Below are positions 44,303 through 53,707 of a stretch of 64,000 nt of DNA, in pieces; within the stretch, counting starts at the first letter, position 1; each line of letters begins with the position of its first letter. The translations under genes were made by a program, and so were the position numbers. Origin of the DNA: Stella humosa (GTDB taxonomy: Bacteria > Pseudomonadota > Alphaproteobacteria > ATCC43930 > Allostellaceae); the NCBI RefSeq assembly GCF_006738645.1, contig NZ_AP019700.1, positions 1,562,001 to 1,626,000 of the forward strand, written 5' to 3'. The notes beneath the pieces are model-generated. The model made no database searches and was not told where the DNA came from. It saw only the letters and a program-made list of their open reading frames with translations.

Positions 44303-44614
44303 TCAGCTTCCTTTGAACTGATCCACCGTCAATGCATCTATGGCGTCATATTCTGGATGCGTACCGATGAACTTCACGAAAACCATCTGGTGCCGGAAGA
44401 AGATCGACGCAACCAGGCGATGATTGCCGCCACGAATGGCGAAGCGGACACGTTCCCCGTTGAGAACCTTTGCGCTTGGCACTGTCGCCAGTATGTCCTG
44501 CATCGTTGACCATCTGGCTGCTCTTACCGAAGTGATCCAGGCGGCCAACGCCGAAGCCGCGTCCGCATGGTCCCGAGCATAAGCATCCAGCCTGTTGCGC
44601 GAGATCAGCTGCAT
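44303..44614 (-). CDS. higB: HigB-type ribosome-dependent mRNA interferase toxin
   Basis: This 103-residue RelE-fold protein has RDHADAASALAAWITSVR and VLNGERVRFAIRGGNHRLVASI, then VFVKFIGTHPEYDAI, the standard HigB pattern. HigB toxins cut mRNA on the ribosome. Gene order, toxin first, is typical of higBA. The ATG at 44614 lies downstream of a likely operator. Confidence 0.88.
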   Translation of the reverse strand: MQLISRNRLDAYARDHADAASALAAWITSVRAARWSTMQDILATVPSAKVLNGERVRFAIRGGNHRLVASIFFRHQMVFVKFIGTHPEYDAIDALTVDQFKGS

Positions 44615-44639
44615 CGGTCGGCCATTTAAGGGCGTACGT

Positions 44640-44652
44640 CTTGCGACGCAAG
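44640..44652. promoter_or_regulatory. Candidate HigA operator
   Basis: CTTGCG and CGCAAG flank a single central base, a perfect 6+1+6 palindrome 26 bases upstream of higB. Placement fits autorepression by the HigA HTH. Confidence 0.45.
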
Positions 44653-44713
44653 CACTGTATCCCGTTTCGGGAACATGTCGATGGATCAGCCGGGGAACGC
44701 CCGGCCCGGCCCC

Positions 44714-45481
44714 TCAAGCCAGCGTGCACCATACCGGGGTATGGTCGGAGGCCCGCTCGCGGCCGCGCGGGTCCTTGTCGATGCCGGCTTCCTGCAGGCG
44801 GTCGGCCGCCTGGGGCGACAGCAGCAGGTGATCGATGCGCAGGCCCTCGTCGCGATACCAGCGGCCCTGGACATAGTCCCAGTAGGAATACTGGTGCGGC
44901 TCGGGGTGGAGGGCGCGGAAGGCGTCGGTCAGGCCCAGATGCAACAGGGTGCGGAATCGCGCCCGGCTCTCGGGCCGGCAGAGCGCGTCGTCGGCCCATT
45001 TGACCGGGTCGTAGACGTCGTCGTCGGTCGGGCAAACGTTGTAGTCGCCGCCCAGCACGAAGGTCTCCTCGGCGTCCAGCATGCCGCGGGCGTGCGGCAC
45101 CAGCCGGTCCATCCAGGCGAGCTTGTAGTCGTACTTGTCGCCGGGCGCGGGGTTGCCGTTGGGCAGGTAGATCGAGGCTACCCGCACGCCCTCGACCGTC
45201 GCCTCGATATAGCGCGACTGCAGGTCGTCGGGATTGCCGGGCAGGCCGCGGACGATGTCCTCGATCGGGCTCTTCGCCAGGATGGCGACGCCGTTATAGG
45301 TCTTCTGCCCGTGGGTGGCGAAGTTGTAGCCGAGATCCTCGATCTCGGTCGCCGGGAAGGCATCGTCGACGCACTTCAACTCCTGGAGGAGCACGACGTC
45401 GGGCTGGAACTCGCCCAGCCACTGCACCAGGTTGGGCAGCCGCGCCTTGACGGAATTGACGTTCCAGGTGGCAATCTTCAC
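44714..45481 (-). CDS. xth: Exodeoxyribonuclease III
   Basis: This 255-residue AP endonuclease/exonuclease has MKIATWNVNSVKARL at the start and LLQELKC (metal-binding glutamate). LGGDYNVCPTDDDVYDP carries the D-N pair, and RIDHLLLS and ERASDHTPVWC carry the catalytic D-H. It removes 3' blocks and cuts at abasic sites. The start codon is GTG at 45481. It follows erpA by 18 bp. Confidence 0.94.
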   Translation of the reverse strand: MKIATWNVNSVKARLPNLVQWLGEFQPDVVLLQELKCVDDAFPATEIEDLGYNFATHGQKTYNGVAILAKSPIEDIVRGLPGNPDDLQSRYIEATVEGVRVASIYLPNGNPAPGDKYDYKLAWMDRLVPHARGMLDAEETFVLGGDYNVCPTDDDVYDPVKWADDALCRPESRARFRTLLHLGLTDAFRALHPEPHQYSYWDYVQGRWYRDEGLRIDHLLLSPQAADRLQEAGIDKDPRGRERASDHTPVWCTLA

Positions 45482-45499
45482 GGGACGAGAGGAACCAGG

Positions 45500-45856
45500 T
45501 CAGATCGCAAAGGAGCTGCCGCAGCCGCAGGACGAGGTCGCGTTGGGATTGGTGATGCGGAAGGCCGACCCCACCATCTCCTGGACGTAGTCGACGGCGG
45601 CCCCGTTCAGCAGGTCGAGCGAGGTGTCGTCCACCACCACGGCCACGCCGTGGGCGGCGAACTCGCGGTCGTCGTCGTTGCGCTGGTCGTCGAAGCTGAA
45701 GCCGTACTGGAAGCCGGAGCAGCCGCCGCCGGACACGGCGATGCGCAGGAACATCCCTTTGAACTCGTCCTGCGCCTGCAACTCGCGGATGCGGCGGGCG
45801 GCGTTCTCGGTGACCATCATCTGACGGTCGTCAATCACGGAAGTGCCTTCGGGCAT
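45500..45856 (-). CDS. erpA: Iron-sulfur cluster insertion protein ErpA (A-type carrier)
   Basis: This 118-residue protein has VTENAARRIRELQAQDE, then GGGCSGFQYGFSFDD with the first cysteine and SSCGCGSSF with the last two. These three cysteines bind the cluster to be handed to target proteins. The start at 45856 (MPEGTSVIDDR) fits family length; an upstream ATG at 45880 is less likely. It is followed by xth, an order common in alphaproteobacteria. Confidence 0.92.
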   Translation of the reverse strand: MPEGTSVIDDRQMMVTENAARRIRELQAQDEFKGMFLRIAVSGGGCSGFQYGFSFDDQRNDDDREFAAHGVAVVVDDTSLDLLNGAAVDYVQEMVGSAFRITNPNATSSCGCGSSFAI

Positions 45857-46003
45857 GGGTGTCCTCGCTCGGGAGCCCATATGTAATGGCTATCGCCGCG
45901 GTGTCAAAGGGCCGTGCGACGGACTTGTTCGACCCTGCCGGCGTCCGCTGCTATAGCAAGCCCGTGCCGCGCGATCTCGGCGCGCGCAATGGGAAGGCCC
46001 GCG

Positions 46004-47923
46004 ATGGCGGCAACGGACGACAGTCGCTTCAGGATCCTCATCGAGGCGGTGGTCGACTACGCCATATACAGCCTGGACCTGGGCGGGCGCGTCGCTAGCT
46101 GGAATGCGGGGGCGCGTCGCTTCAAGGGCTACGAGGAAGCGGAGATCCTGGGCCACCATTTCTCGCGCTTCTATGTCGAGGAAGACCGACAGGCGGGGCT
46201 TCCCGCCCGCGCCCTGGAAACGGCCGCCCGCGAAGGCCGCTTCGAGAACGAGGGCTGGCGGGTACGCAAGGACGGCACCCGGTTCTGGGCGCATGTCGTG
46301 ATCGACCCGATCCGGGCCGAGGACGGCGCGCTGACCGGCTTCGCCAAGATCACCCGCGACATGACCGAGCGCTGGGCCGTGCGCGAGCAACTGCGGCGCA
46401 GCGAGGAACAGTTCCAGCTCCTGGTTCGCGGCGTGTCGGACTATGCCATCTACATGCTCGACCTCGCGGGCCATGTGACGAGCTGGAATCTCGGCGCCGA
46501 GCGCATCAATGGCTATATGCCGGACGAGATCATCGGCCAGCACTTCGGGCGCTTCTATACGGCCCAGGACCAGGCGGCGGGCGAGCCGCGGCTGGCGCTG
46601 GAGACGGCGCTGCGCCAGGGCCGGTACGAGCGGGAAGGCTGGCGCGTGCGCAAGGATGGCACGCGCTTCATGGCCAATGTCGTCATCGAGCCGATCCGCA
46701 CCGAGGATGGCCTGCTGCTCGGCTTCGCCAAGGTCACCCGCGACATCACCACCCGGGTGGAGGCGCAGCGCACGCTGGCCGAGGCCCAGGAGGCCCTGTT
46801 CCAGGCCCAGAAGATGGAGGCGCTGGGCCGCCTGACCGGCGGCGTGGCGCATGACTTCAACAATCTGCTGATGGTTGTCCTGGGCAGTCTCGACCTGCTG
46901 AAGCGCCGCCTGGACGGCGATGCCCGCACCGGCACGCTGATCGAGAATGCGATCGAGGCGGCAAGGCGGGGTGCGGTGCTGACGCAGCGCATGCTGGCCT
47001 TCTCGCGGCGGCAGGAGCTGGCGCTGGAGCCGGTCGACCTGCCCACCCTGATGCGGGACATGGCTGAGCTGGTGCGGCGGTCGATCGGGCCCGCGGTCAC
47101 CGTCGATTTCCATGTTCCGCCGCAGCTTCCGGCGATCCTGGCCGACACCAACCAGCTCGAGCTGGCGATCCTCAACCTGGCGGTGAACGCCCGGGACGCG
47201 ATGCCCGAAGGCGGGACGATCGCGATTGCCGCGCGCGAGGAAGCCGTCTCGCGCGCCATGCATGGGCTGGAGCCGGGGCGATACATCTGCATCTCGGTCG
47301 CCGACCACGGCCAGGGCATGGACGAAACGACGCTGCGGCGCGCGACCGAGCCCTTCTTCACGACCAAGGGCATCGGCAAGGGGACCGGCCTCGGCCTGCC
47401 GATGGTCCATGGCGTGGCCGAGCAACTGGGCGGGACACTGCACCTCAGCAGCCGGGCCGGGGTCGGGACGGTGGCCGAGATCTGGCTGCCGGTGGCCCAT
47501 GGGGTGAAGGTGCCCGTGGTCGCGGCCGCCGCGCCGGTTCGCCCGCAAGCCGTCGCGCGGGCGCTCCACGTCCTGGTGGTCGACGACGACCGGCTGGTCC
47601 TGGCCAACATCGTCGCCATGCTGGAGGATCTGGGCCACCGCACCACGAGTGCGGCCTCGGGCGCGGAGGCCATCGCCCATCTGCGGGCCGGCACGCCCTT
47701 CGACCTCGTGCTGACCGACCAGGCGATGCCGCAGATGACCGGGCAGCAGTTGGCGCAGGCGATCGCGGCCGCCCGGCCCGATCTGCCCATCGTGCTGGCG
47801 TCGGGGTTCGCGGAGCTGCCGGCCGATGCGATCCATCTGCCACGCTTGGCCAAGCCCTTCACCCAGGCGCAATTGGCCGCCGCCCTGGCCGAGTCCATGA
47901 AGGCGGGGATGGCGGTTCGCTGA
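46004..47923 (+). CDS. Cytoplasmic hybrid histidine kinase (PAS-PAS-HisKA-HATPase-REC)
   Basis: This 639-residue kinase has no membrane segment. Two PAS domains, at about 10-125 and 140-255, are very similar to each other and share DYAIY.LDL, GQHF/GHHF.RFY and GWRVRKDGTRF. The phosphoacceptor is H283 in GGVAHDFNNLL, the ATPase domain has NLAVNARDAM and GTGLGLPMVHG, and the C-terminal receiver has D572 in LVLTDQAMP. The start at 46004 follows GGGAAGG; ATG at 45989 is possible. Its transmitter resembles that of the membrane kinase at 29248. The stimulus is probably cytoplasmic, perhaps redox or light. Confidence 0.87.
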   Translation: MAATDDSRFRILIEAVVDYAIYSLDLGGRVASWNAGARRFKGYEEAEILGHHFSRFYVEEDRQAGLPARALETAAREGRFENEGWRVRKDGTRFWAHVVIDPIRAEDGALTGFAKITRDMTERWAVREQLRRSEEQFQLLVRGVSDYAIYMLDLAGHVTSWNLGAERINGYMPDEIIGQHFGRFYTAQDQAAGEPRLALETALRQGRYEREGWRVRKDGTRFMANVVIEPIRTEDGLLLGFAKVTRDITTRVEAQRTLAEAQEALFQAQKMEALGRLTGGVAHDFNNLLMVVLGSLDLLKRRLDGDARTGTLIENAIEAARRGAVLTQRMLAFSRRQELALEPVDLPTLMRDMAELVRRSIGPAVTVDFHVPPQLPAILADTNQLELAILNLAVNARDAMPEGGTIAIAAREEAVSRAMHGLEPGRYICISVADHGQGMDETTLRRATEPFFTTKGIGKGTGLGLPMVHGVAEQLGGTLHLSSRAGVGTVAEIWLPVAHGVKVPVVAAAAPVRPQAVARALHVLVVDDDRLVLANIVAMLEDLGHRTTSAASGAEAIAHLRAGTPFDLVLTDQAMPQMTGQQLAQAIAAARPDLPIVLASGFAELPADAIHLPRLAKPFTQAQLAAALAESMKAGMAVR

Positions 47924-47967
47924 CGGATTGCCGCGCGGACCCCCTTTGGATAGGGTCTGGCCCCGTC

Positions 47968-49137
47968 ATGGCCCATGCCGCTCCCGGTCTCGCCCCCTAT
48001 GCCAGCCGGCCGGAGGAATCGCGCGGCCGGCTCGTGCCCGAGGCCGAGAGCGAGACCCGCAGCGCCTTCCAGCGCGACCGCGACCGGATCATCCACTCCA
48101 CCGCCTTCCGCCGGCTTGAATACAAGACGCAAGTCTTCGTCAACCATGAGGGCGACCACTACCGCACGCGCCTGACCCATTCGATCGAGGTGGCGCAGAT
48201 CGCCCGCTCGCTCGCCCGGGCACTGGGCCTGAACGAGGACCTGGCGGAGGCCGTGGCACTCGGCCACGACCTCGGCCACACGCCGTTCGGCCATGCCGGG
48301 GAAGAGGCGCTCGACGCGGCGATGGCGCCCTTCGGTGGCTTCAGCCACAACGACCAGACCTTCCGCGTGCTGACGATGCTGGAGCGCCGCTACGCGGCGT
48401 TCGATGGCCTGAACCTGACGTGGGAGACGCTGGAAGGCACGGTCAAGCACAACGGGCCGCTGCCCGCGGGGGCAGCACCGCCCACCATCGCCGCCTTCGA
48501 TCGGGTGTTGCCGCTGGAACTGGGCGGGTGGCCGGGGGCGGAGGCGCAGGTGGCGGCGTTGGCAGACGACATCGCCTACAACAACCACGATATCGACGAC
48601 GGCCTGCGCGCCGGCCTTTTCACGCTGGAGGATCTGGCCGACGTGCCGCTGGCGGGGCCGGTCTTCGCCCTGGTCACGCGCGCGCATCCCGGCATCGAGC
48701 CCTCGCGCCTGATCCATGAGGGCGTGCGCCGGATGATCGACCGCATGGCCAACGACCTGCTGGCCGAGACGCGTCAGCGCCTGGCCGAGCTGGCGCCGCG
48801 CTCGGTCGATGACATCCGCGCCGCCGGGCGGCCGGTGGTCGGCTTCAGCGAGGCCATGCGCACCCACGACCGGGCCTTGAAGGCGTTCCTCTTCCAGCGC
48901 ATGTACCGGCACTACCGGGTCAATCGCATGGCCAGCAAGGCGCGCCGGGTGGTCCGCGACCTGTTCGGCCTCCTGGTCGACGAGCCGAACTGCCTGCCGA
49001 CCGACTGGCAGGCCCAGGCCGAGGGGCCGCGCACGGCGCGCACCGCGCGGGTGGTGGCCGACTATGTGGCCGGCATGACCGACCGCTTCGCGCTCGACGA
49101 GCACACGCGGCTGTTCGATGTCCATGCGCGGACCTGA
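47968..49137 (+). CDS. dgt: Deoxyguanosinetriphosphate triphosphohydrolase-like HD protein
   Basis: This 389-residue protein has RDRIIHSTAFRRLEYKTQVF, then RTRLTHSIEVAQIAR, and the HD motif ALGHDLGHTPFGHAGE. GFSHNDQTFRVL and DDIAYNNHDIDDG supply other metal ligands. It is the type 2 dGTPase subfamily, expected to hydrolyse dNTPs. It precedes argS by 66 bp, the usual order in this group. Confidence 0.93.
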   Translation: MAHAAPGLAPYASRPEESRGRLVPEAESETRSAFQRDRDRIIHSTAFRRLEYKTQVFVNHEGDHYRTRLTHSIEVAQIARSLARALGLNEDLAEAVALGHDLGHTPFGHAGEEALDAAMAPFGGFSHNDQTFRVLTMLERRYAAFDGLNLTWETLEGTVKHNGPLPAGAAPPTIAAFDRVLPLELGGWPGAEAQVAALADDIAYNNHDIDDGLRAGLFTLEDLADVPLAGPVFALVTRAHPGIEPSRLIHEGVRRMIDRMANDLLAETRQRLAELAPRSVDDIRAAGRPVVGFSEAMRTHDRALKAFLFQRMYRHYRVNRMASKARRVVRDLFGLLVDEPNCLPTDWQAQAEGPRTARTARVVADYVAGMTDRFALDEHTRLFDVHART

Positions 49138-49203
49138 GGCTGGACGGGTGCATGCGCGCACCTGACGCGCGACAAGAGCCCGGAATCGGGGCATACGGAG
49201 CCG

Positions 49204-50961
49204 ATGAACGTCTTTCACCATTTCCGCGACCGGGTGCTGGCCGCCGTCGCCGAGCTGCAGGCCGCCGGGCGCCTGCCGGCTGAACTCGATCTCGCGCGGG
49301 TCGTCGTCGAACCGCCGCGCGACGCCGCCCATGGCGACCTGTCGTCCAACGTCGGCATGGTCCTGGCCAAGCCCGCCCGCAGCAACCCGCGCGCCATCGC
49401 CGAGATGGTGGGCGCGGCGCTGGCCGGCGGCGAGGGCGTGGCAGCCATCGAGATCGCCAACCCGGGCTTCCTCAACCTGCGCCTGACGCCGGCCTTCTGG
49501 CGGGAGCGCATCCGCGACGTGCTGCGCGCGGGCGTCGCCTATGGCGATTCCGCCATGGGGCAGGGTCGGCCGGTCAATGTCGAGTATGTCTCGGCCAACC
49601 CGACCGGGCCCATGCATATCGGCCACGCCCGTGGCGCCGTGGTCGGCGACGCGCTGGCCGCCCTGCTGGAGAAGGCGGGTTTCGCCGTCACCCGCGAATA
49701 CTACATCAACGATGCCGGCGGGCAGGTCGACGTCCTGGCGGCATCGGCCCACCTGCGCTACCGCGAGGCATTGGGCGAGGAAATCGGCGCCATCCCCGAG
49801 GGCCTCTATCCCGGCGACTACCTGCGCGCGGTGGGCGAGCAGTTGGCGGAGATCCATGGCGACCGCTGGCTGGCCGCCCCGACCGAGGAGTGGCTGCCGG
49901 CCTTCCGCCGCCACGCCATCGACGCGATGATGGCGATGATCCGCGAGGATCTGGCGGCGCTTGGCGTCCGGCACGACATCTTCACGTCGGAGCGCAGCCT
50001 GGTTGAATCCGGCGCCATCGAGCGCGCGCTGGAGGTGCTGGAGGCCCGCGACCTGCTCTATACCGGCGTGCTCGAGGCGCCCAAGGGCAAGCTGCCCGAC
50101 GATTGGGAGCCGCGGCCCCAGACCCTGTTCCGGGCGACCCGGTCGGGCGACGACGTCGACCGGCCGTTGCGCAAGTCGGATGGTAGCTGGACCTATTTCG
50201 CGGCCGACATCGCCTATCATTTCGACAAGTTCCGCCGCGGCTTCGCAACCCAGATCGACGTCTGGGGTGCCGACCACGGCGGCTATGTAAAGCGCATGCA
50301 GTCGGCCGTGGCCGCCGTCAGCGACGGGCAGGCGGCCCTCGACGTGAAGATCTGCCAGCTCGTCAATCTGCTGGATGGCGGCGAGCCGGTGAAGATGTCC
50401 AAGCGCGCGGGCACCTTCGTCACCCTGCGCGAGGTGGTCGACGCGGTCGGGCGCGACGTCGTCCGCTTCATCATGCTGACGCGCAAGAATACCGAGACAC
50501 TGGATTTCGACCTGGCCCGCGTGCGCGAGCAGTCGAAGGACAACCCGGTCTTCTACGTGCAGTACGCCCATGCTCGCGCGCATTCGGTTCTGCGCCATGC
50601 GCGCGAAACGTTGGCGGCCGCCGATCTATCGCCGGCCGCCCTTGCCGCGGTAGAATTGGGGGGCATATCGGATTCGGCCGAGCTTGCCCTCGTCCGGCTG
50701 ATGGCGCAGTGGCCGCGCATCGTGGAGAGCGCGGCCGAGGCCCACGAGCCCCATAGAATAGCGTTTTTTCTCTATGATCTCGCCAGTACGTACCATATGT
50801 TGTGGAACAAGGGGAAAGACGACGCAAGTCTTCGCTTCCTGGTGCGGGAGGACGAGAATCTGACGCTGGCTCGACTGGCGCTGGTCCAGGGCTTTGCCCT
50901 GGTGATCGCGTCGGGGCTCCGGGTCTTCGGCGTCGAACCCGTCGAGGAGATGCGCGCATGA
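49204..50961 (+). CDS. argS: Arginyl-tRNA synthetase
   Basis: This 585-residue class I synthetase has [18 protein letters not shown] (HIGH) and [13 protein letters not shown] (KMSK). The N-terminal Add1 domain and the C-terminal DALR anticodon-binding domain ([14 protein letters not shown] onward) are complete. The last four bases overlap the SPOR gene start (ATGA). Confidence 0.97.
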   Translation: MNVFHHFRDRVLAAVAELQAAGRLPAELDLARVVVEPPRDAAHGDLSSNVGMVLAKPARSNPRAIAEMVGAALAGGEGVAAIEIANPGFLNLRLTPAFWRERIRDVLRAGVAYGDSAMGQGRPVNVEYVSANPTGPMHIGHARGAVVGDALAALLEKAGFAVTREYYINDAGGQVDVLAASAHLRYREALGEEIGAIPEGLYPGDYLRAVGEQLAEIHGDRWLAAPTEEWLPAFRRHAIDAMMAMIREDLAALGVRHDIFTSERSLVESGAIERALEVLEARDLLYTGVLEAPKGKLPDDWEPRPQTLFRATRSGDDVDRPLRKSDGSWTYFAADIAYHFDKFRRGFATQIDVWGADHGGYVKRMQSAVAAVSDGQAALDVKICQLVNLLDGGEPVKMSKRAGTFVTLREVVDAVGRDVVRFIMLTRKNTETLDFDLARVREQSKDNPVFYVQYAHARAHSVLRHARETLAAADLSPAALAAVELGGISDSAELALVRLMAQWPRIVESAAEAHEPHRIAFFLYDLASTYHMLWNKGKDDASLRFLVREDENLTLARLALVQGFALVIASGLRVFGVEPVEEMRA

Positions 50962-51896
50962 CGATCGAACTCAATCACGACGCGGCCGATCGCGCCCTCG
51001 GCCGGGACTATGGCAGCGACGACCGCCGCGCCCGCCCGTGGCTGATCGGCGTCGTCGCACTTGCCGTCATCGGTACCTTCTGCGGCATTGTCTGGTACGC
51101 CTACACCCAGGGCCTGAGCCAGGGCACGCGGGGCGGGGTGCCGTTGTTGCGCGCCGACCCGTCGCCGATGCGCGAACGACCGGCGGAGCCCGGCGGGATG
51201 AAGGTCCCGCACCAGGACAAGCTGATCTACGACCAGGTCGCCCGCGCGCCGACGTCTGCGCCCACGATCGAGCGCATGCTGCCGCCGCCCGAGACGCCGA
51301 TCGCCCGCCCGGTCGCCCCGCCGGCCGCACTGGCGCCGCCGCCGGCGGCTTCCGTCACGCCGGTCACGCCCGCGCCCAGCATGCAGGCCCCGGCCGCCCC
51401 GGCGCCGACCGTGCAGCCCGCACCCGTGCGTCCCCCGCCGTCGCTGGCGGCGCCGACCAGCCCGCCCTCCATGGCGATGCCGGCCGCACCGGCACCGCCG
51501 CAGGCGACCCTGCGGCCGTCCGTCCCGGTTACGCCGATCGCCCCGGTGGTGCCGCCCGCGCCACCCGTCGCTGCCGCGCCGGCCCCAGCCCCGCCGCCCG
51601 TCGCCGCGGCACCGCCCGCCAGCGCGCCGGCTCCGGTCGCCGGCGGCAGCTACCGCATCCAGTTGGCGGCCGTCCGCTCGCAGGAGGCCGCCCAGCAGGA
51701 GTGGGAGAAGATGAAGACGGCCCATGCCCCCGTCCTGGGCAAGCTGTCGTCGCAGATCGTGCGCGTCGACCTCGGCGAATCGCGCGGCGTCTTCTACCGC
51801 ATCCAGGCCGGCCCGTTCGGCGATCCCGATGCGGCCCGCCGCACCTGCACGGCCCTCAAGGACCGGAATGTCAGCTGCCTCGTCGTCCGTCCCTGA
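50958..51896 (+). CDS. SPOR-domain membrane protein
   Basis: This 312-residue protein has one membrane segment at about 31-51 ([20 protein letters not shown]) with a short cytoplasmic N-terminus. A long proline/alanine-rich periplasmic linker at about 95-230 follows. The C-terminal SPOR domain at about 235-312 begins [20 protein letters not shown] and ends [18 protein letters not shown] domains bind denuded peptidoglycan at the septum. It resembles FtsN-like proteins encoded after argS in this class. Confidence 0.88.
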   Translation: MTIELNHDAADRALGRDYGSDDRRARPWLIGVVALAVIGTFCGIVWYAYTQGLSQGTRGGVPLLRADPSPMRERPAEPGGMKVPHQDKLIYDQVARAPTSAPTIERMLPPPETPIARPVAPPAALAPPPAASVTPVTPAPSMQAPAAPAPTVQPAPVRPPPSLAAPTSPPSMAMPAAPAPPQATLRPSVPVTPIAPVVPPAPPVAAAPAPAPPPVAAAPPASAPAPVAGGSYRIQLAAVRSQEAAQQEWEKMKTAHAPVLGKLSSQIVRVDLGESRGVFYRIQAGPFGDPDAARRTCTALKDRNVSCLVVRP

Positions 51897-52959
51897 GATA
51901 GTCCCGCCTTCGACCCCCGCCCCCCGCGGGCGGCGGCCAGCCGAATTTCCCCGCGCAGTCGTGTTCGGCTGCGCGGGGACTTCGCTTTCGGGGCAGGAAG
52001 CGGCCTTCTTCGCCGAAGCGCGGCCGCTGGGATTCATCCTCTTTCGCCGCAACATCGAGACGCCCGACCAGGTCCGGCGGCTGACCGCGGCCCTGCGCCG
52101 GTCGATCGGCAACCCGCAGGCGCCGGTGCTGATCGACCAGGAGGGTGGCCGCGTCGCCCGCCTGCGCCCGCCGCACTGGCCTGAGTTCCCGGCCGCCCGC
52201 CGCTTCGGCGACGCCTGGGCGCGCGACCCGGAGCGCGCCGTGGAAGCGGTGCGCGCCAACAGTCGCCTGCTCGCCGCCACGCTGCTGCCGCTCGGCATCA
52301 CCATCGACTGCATGCCCGTGCTCGACCTGCCGGTGCCGGGCAGCCACGACGTGATCGGCGACCGCGCCTATTCCGACGATCCCATGGCGGTAGCCCAGCT
52401 CGGCCTGGCCGCTGCCGAGGGCCTGCTGGAAGGCGGCGTGCTGCCGGTCGTGAAGCATATTCCCGGCCATGGCCGGGCCGGCGTCGACAGCCACCTGGAA
52501 CTGCCGGTGGTGGCCGCCCCGGAAGCCGAACTCATGGAGCGCGACTTCGCGCCGTTCCGCGCTTTGCGCTACATGCCGCTCGGGATGACGGCCCATGTCC
52601 GCTACCTGGCGCTGGATGCGGCGCGGCCGGCGACCCTGTCGCCCGTGGTCCTGGGCGAATTCGTGCGCGACCGGATCGGCTTCGCCGGGCTGCTGTTCAG
52701 CGACGACCTGTCGATGCAGGCGCTGCCGGGCGCGATCGAGGAGCGGGCGGCGGCCTGCATCGCGGCCGGCTGCGACGTGGCCCTGCACTGCAACGGCAAC
52801 ATGGACGAGATGGTCCGCGTGGCAGCCGCGGTGCCGGCGATGAGCCGGCACGCGGCCCGACGCTGGTCGATCGCCGAGGACATCCGGCGGCGCGGCGACC
52901 CCACGGCCGATCCGGAACGGCTGGCCAATTGGCGCGATCTGATGCTGCTCGACGTTTGA
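51868..52959 (+). CDS. nagZ: Beta-N-acetylhexosaminidase (NagZ)
   Basis: This glycoside hydrolase family 3 enzyme has FGCAGTSLSGQE, GFILFRRNI, IDQEGGRVARL, the KHIPGHGRAGVDSH loop with the His dyad, and FSDDLSMQAL with the nucleophile aspartate. It releases GlcNAc from anhydro-muropeptides in cell-wall recycling. The start is uncertain. ATG at 51868 gives 363 residues and overlaps the SPOR gene by 29 bases; GTG at 51961 gives 332 residues and matches the usual N-terminus. Confidence 0.9.
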   Translation: MSAASSSVPEIVPPSTPAPRGRRPAEFPRAVVFGCAGTSLSGQEAAFFAEARPLGFILFRRNIETPDQVRRLTAALRRSIGNPQAPVLIDQEGGRVARLRPPHWPEFPAARRFGDAWARDPERAVEAVRANSRLLAATLLPLGITIDCMPVLDLPVPGSHDVIGDRAYSDDPMAVAQLGLAAAEGLLEGGVLPVVKHIPGHGRAGVDSHLELPVVAAPEAELMERDFAPFRALRYMPLGMTAHVRYLALDAARPATLSPVVLGEFVRDRIGFAGLLFSDDLSMQALPGAIEERAAACIAAGCDVALHCNGNMDEMVRVAAAVPAMSRHAARRWSIAEDIRRRGDPTADPERLANWRDLMLLDV

Positions 52960-52972
52960 AGGTGGTGCGGGC

Positions 52973-53695
52973 TTGGACGATCTGATCTTCACCATCTCGG
53001 TCTGGACGCTACCGGTCCTGGTCGCCATCACCTTTCACGAGGCCGCCCATGGCTTCGTCGCCCGCCTGCGCGGCGACGACACCGCCTGGCGGCTCGGCCG
53101 GGTCACCTTCAACCCGCTGAAGCATATCGACCTGTTCGGCACCATCATCCTGCCGGCGACGATGCTGGCGGGCTCGCTGGCGGTCGGCGCGCAGCCCTTC
53201 CTGTTCGGCTTCGCCAAGCCGGTCCCGGTCGATTTCTCGCGCCTCGACAACCCGCGCTACGACATGGTGCTGGTGGCGCTGGCCGGTCCCGGCATCAACA
53301 TCGTCCTGGCGCTGGCCGCCGCCATCCTCGGCCACATGGTGCCGGTGCTGCCGTCCTTCATGGGCGAGTGGGCGTTGTTCAACTTGGTGAATGCCATCCA
53401 GATCAACGTGTTGCTGGCCGTCTTCAACATGCTGCCGCTGCCGCCGCTGGATGGCGGCCGGGTCGCGGTCGGGCTGCTGCCGGCGCCGCTCGCCTATCCG
53501 CTGGCACGGCTGGAGCGGCACGGCTTCTTCATCCTGCTGGGGCTGCTGTTCGTGCTGCCCTTCATCGGCCAGCAGGTCGGGCTCGACCTGAACGTGTTGC
53601 AATGGCTGATCCGGGGGCCGACCGAATACATCATCGAGATGGTGCTGACGGTCACCGCCTTCGACCCGCTCGCCACCCTGTCGGCGATGCGCTGA
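52973..53695 (+). CDS. Site-2 protease family (M50) membrane metalloprotease
   Basis: This 240-residue protein has HEAAH (residues 22-26) in the first membrane helix, followed by NPLKHIDLFGTIILP, and the distal metal ligand in PLPPLDGGRV. About six membrane segments are expected. It is a minimal S2P with no PDZ domain. Start is TTG at 52973. It is regularly found between nagZ and scpA in alphaproteobacteria, and its substrate is unknown. Confidence 0.9.
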   Translation: MDDLIFTISVWTLPVLVAITFHEAAHGFVARLRGDDTAWRLGRVTFNPLKHIDLFGTIILPATMLAGSLAVGAQPFLFGFAKPVPVDFSRLDNPRYDMVLVALAGPGINIVLALAAAILGHMVPVLPSFMGEWALFNLVNAIQINVLLAVFNMLPLPPLDGGRVAVGLLPAPLAYPLARLERHGFFILLGLLFVLPFIGQQVGLDLNVLQWLIRGPTEYIIEMVLTVTAFDPLATLSAMR

Positions 53696-53707
53696 CCGGC
53701 GGCCGCG

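Noticed and set aside
46555-50598. Very long open frame on the minus strand, over 1300 codons
   Set aside because: It is antisense to the hybrid kinase, dgt and argS, lacks recognisable motifs, and is Arg/His/Gly-rich as expected for the complement of GC-rich genes.
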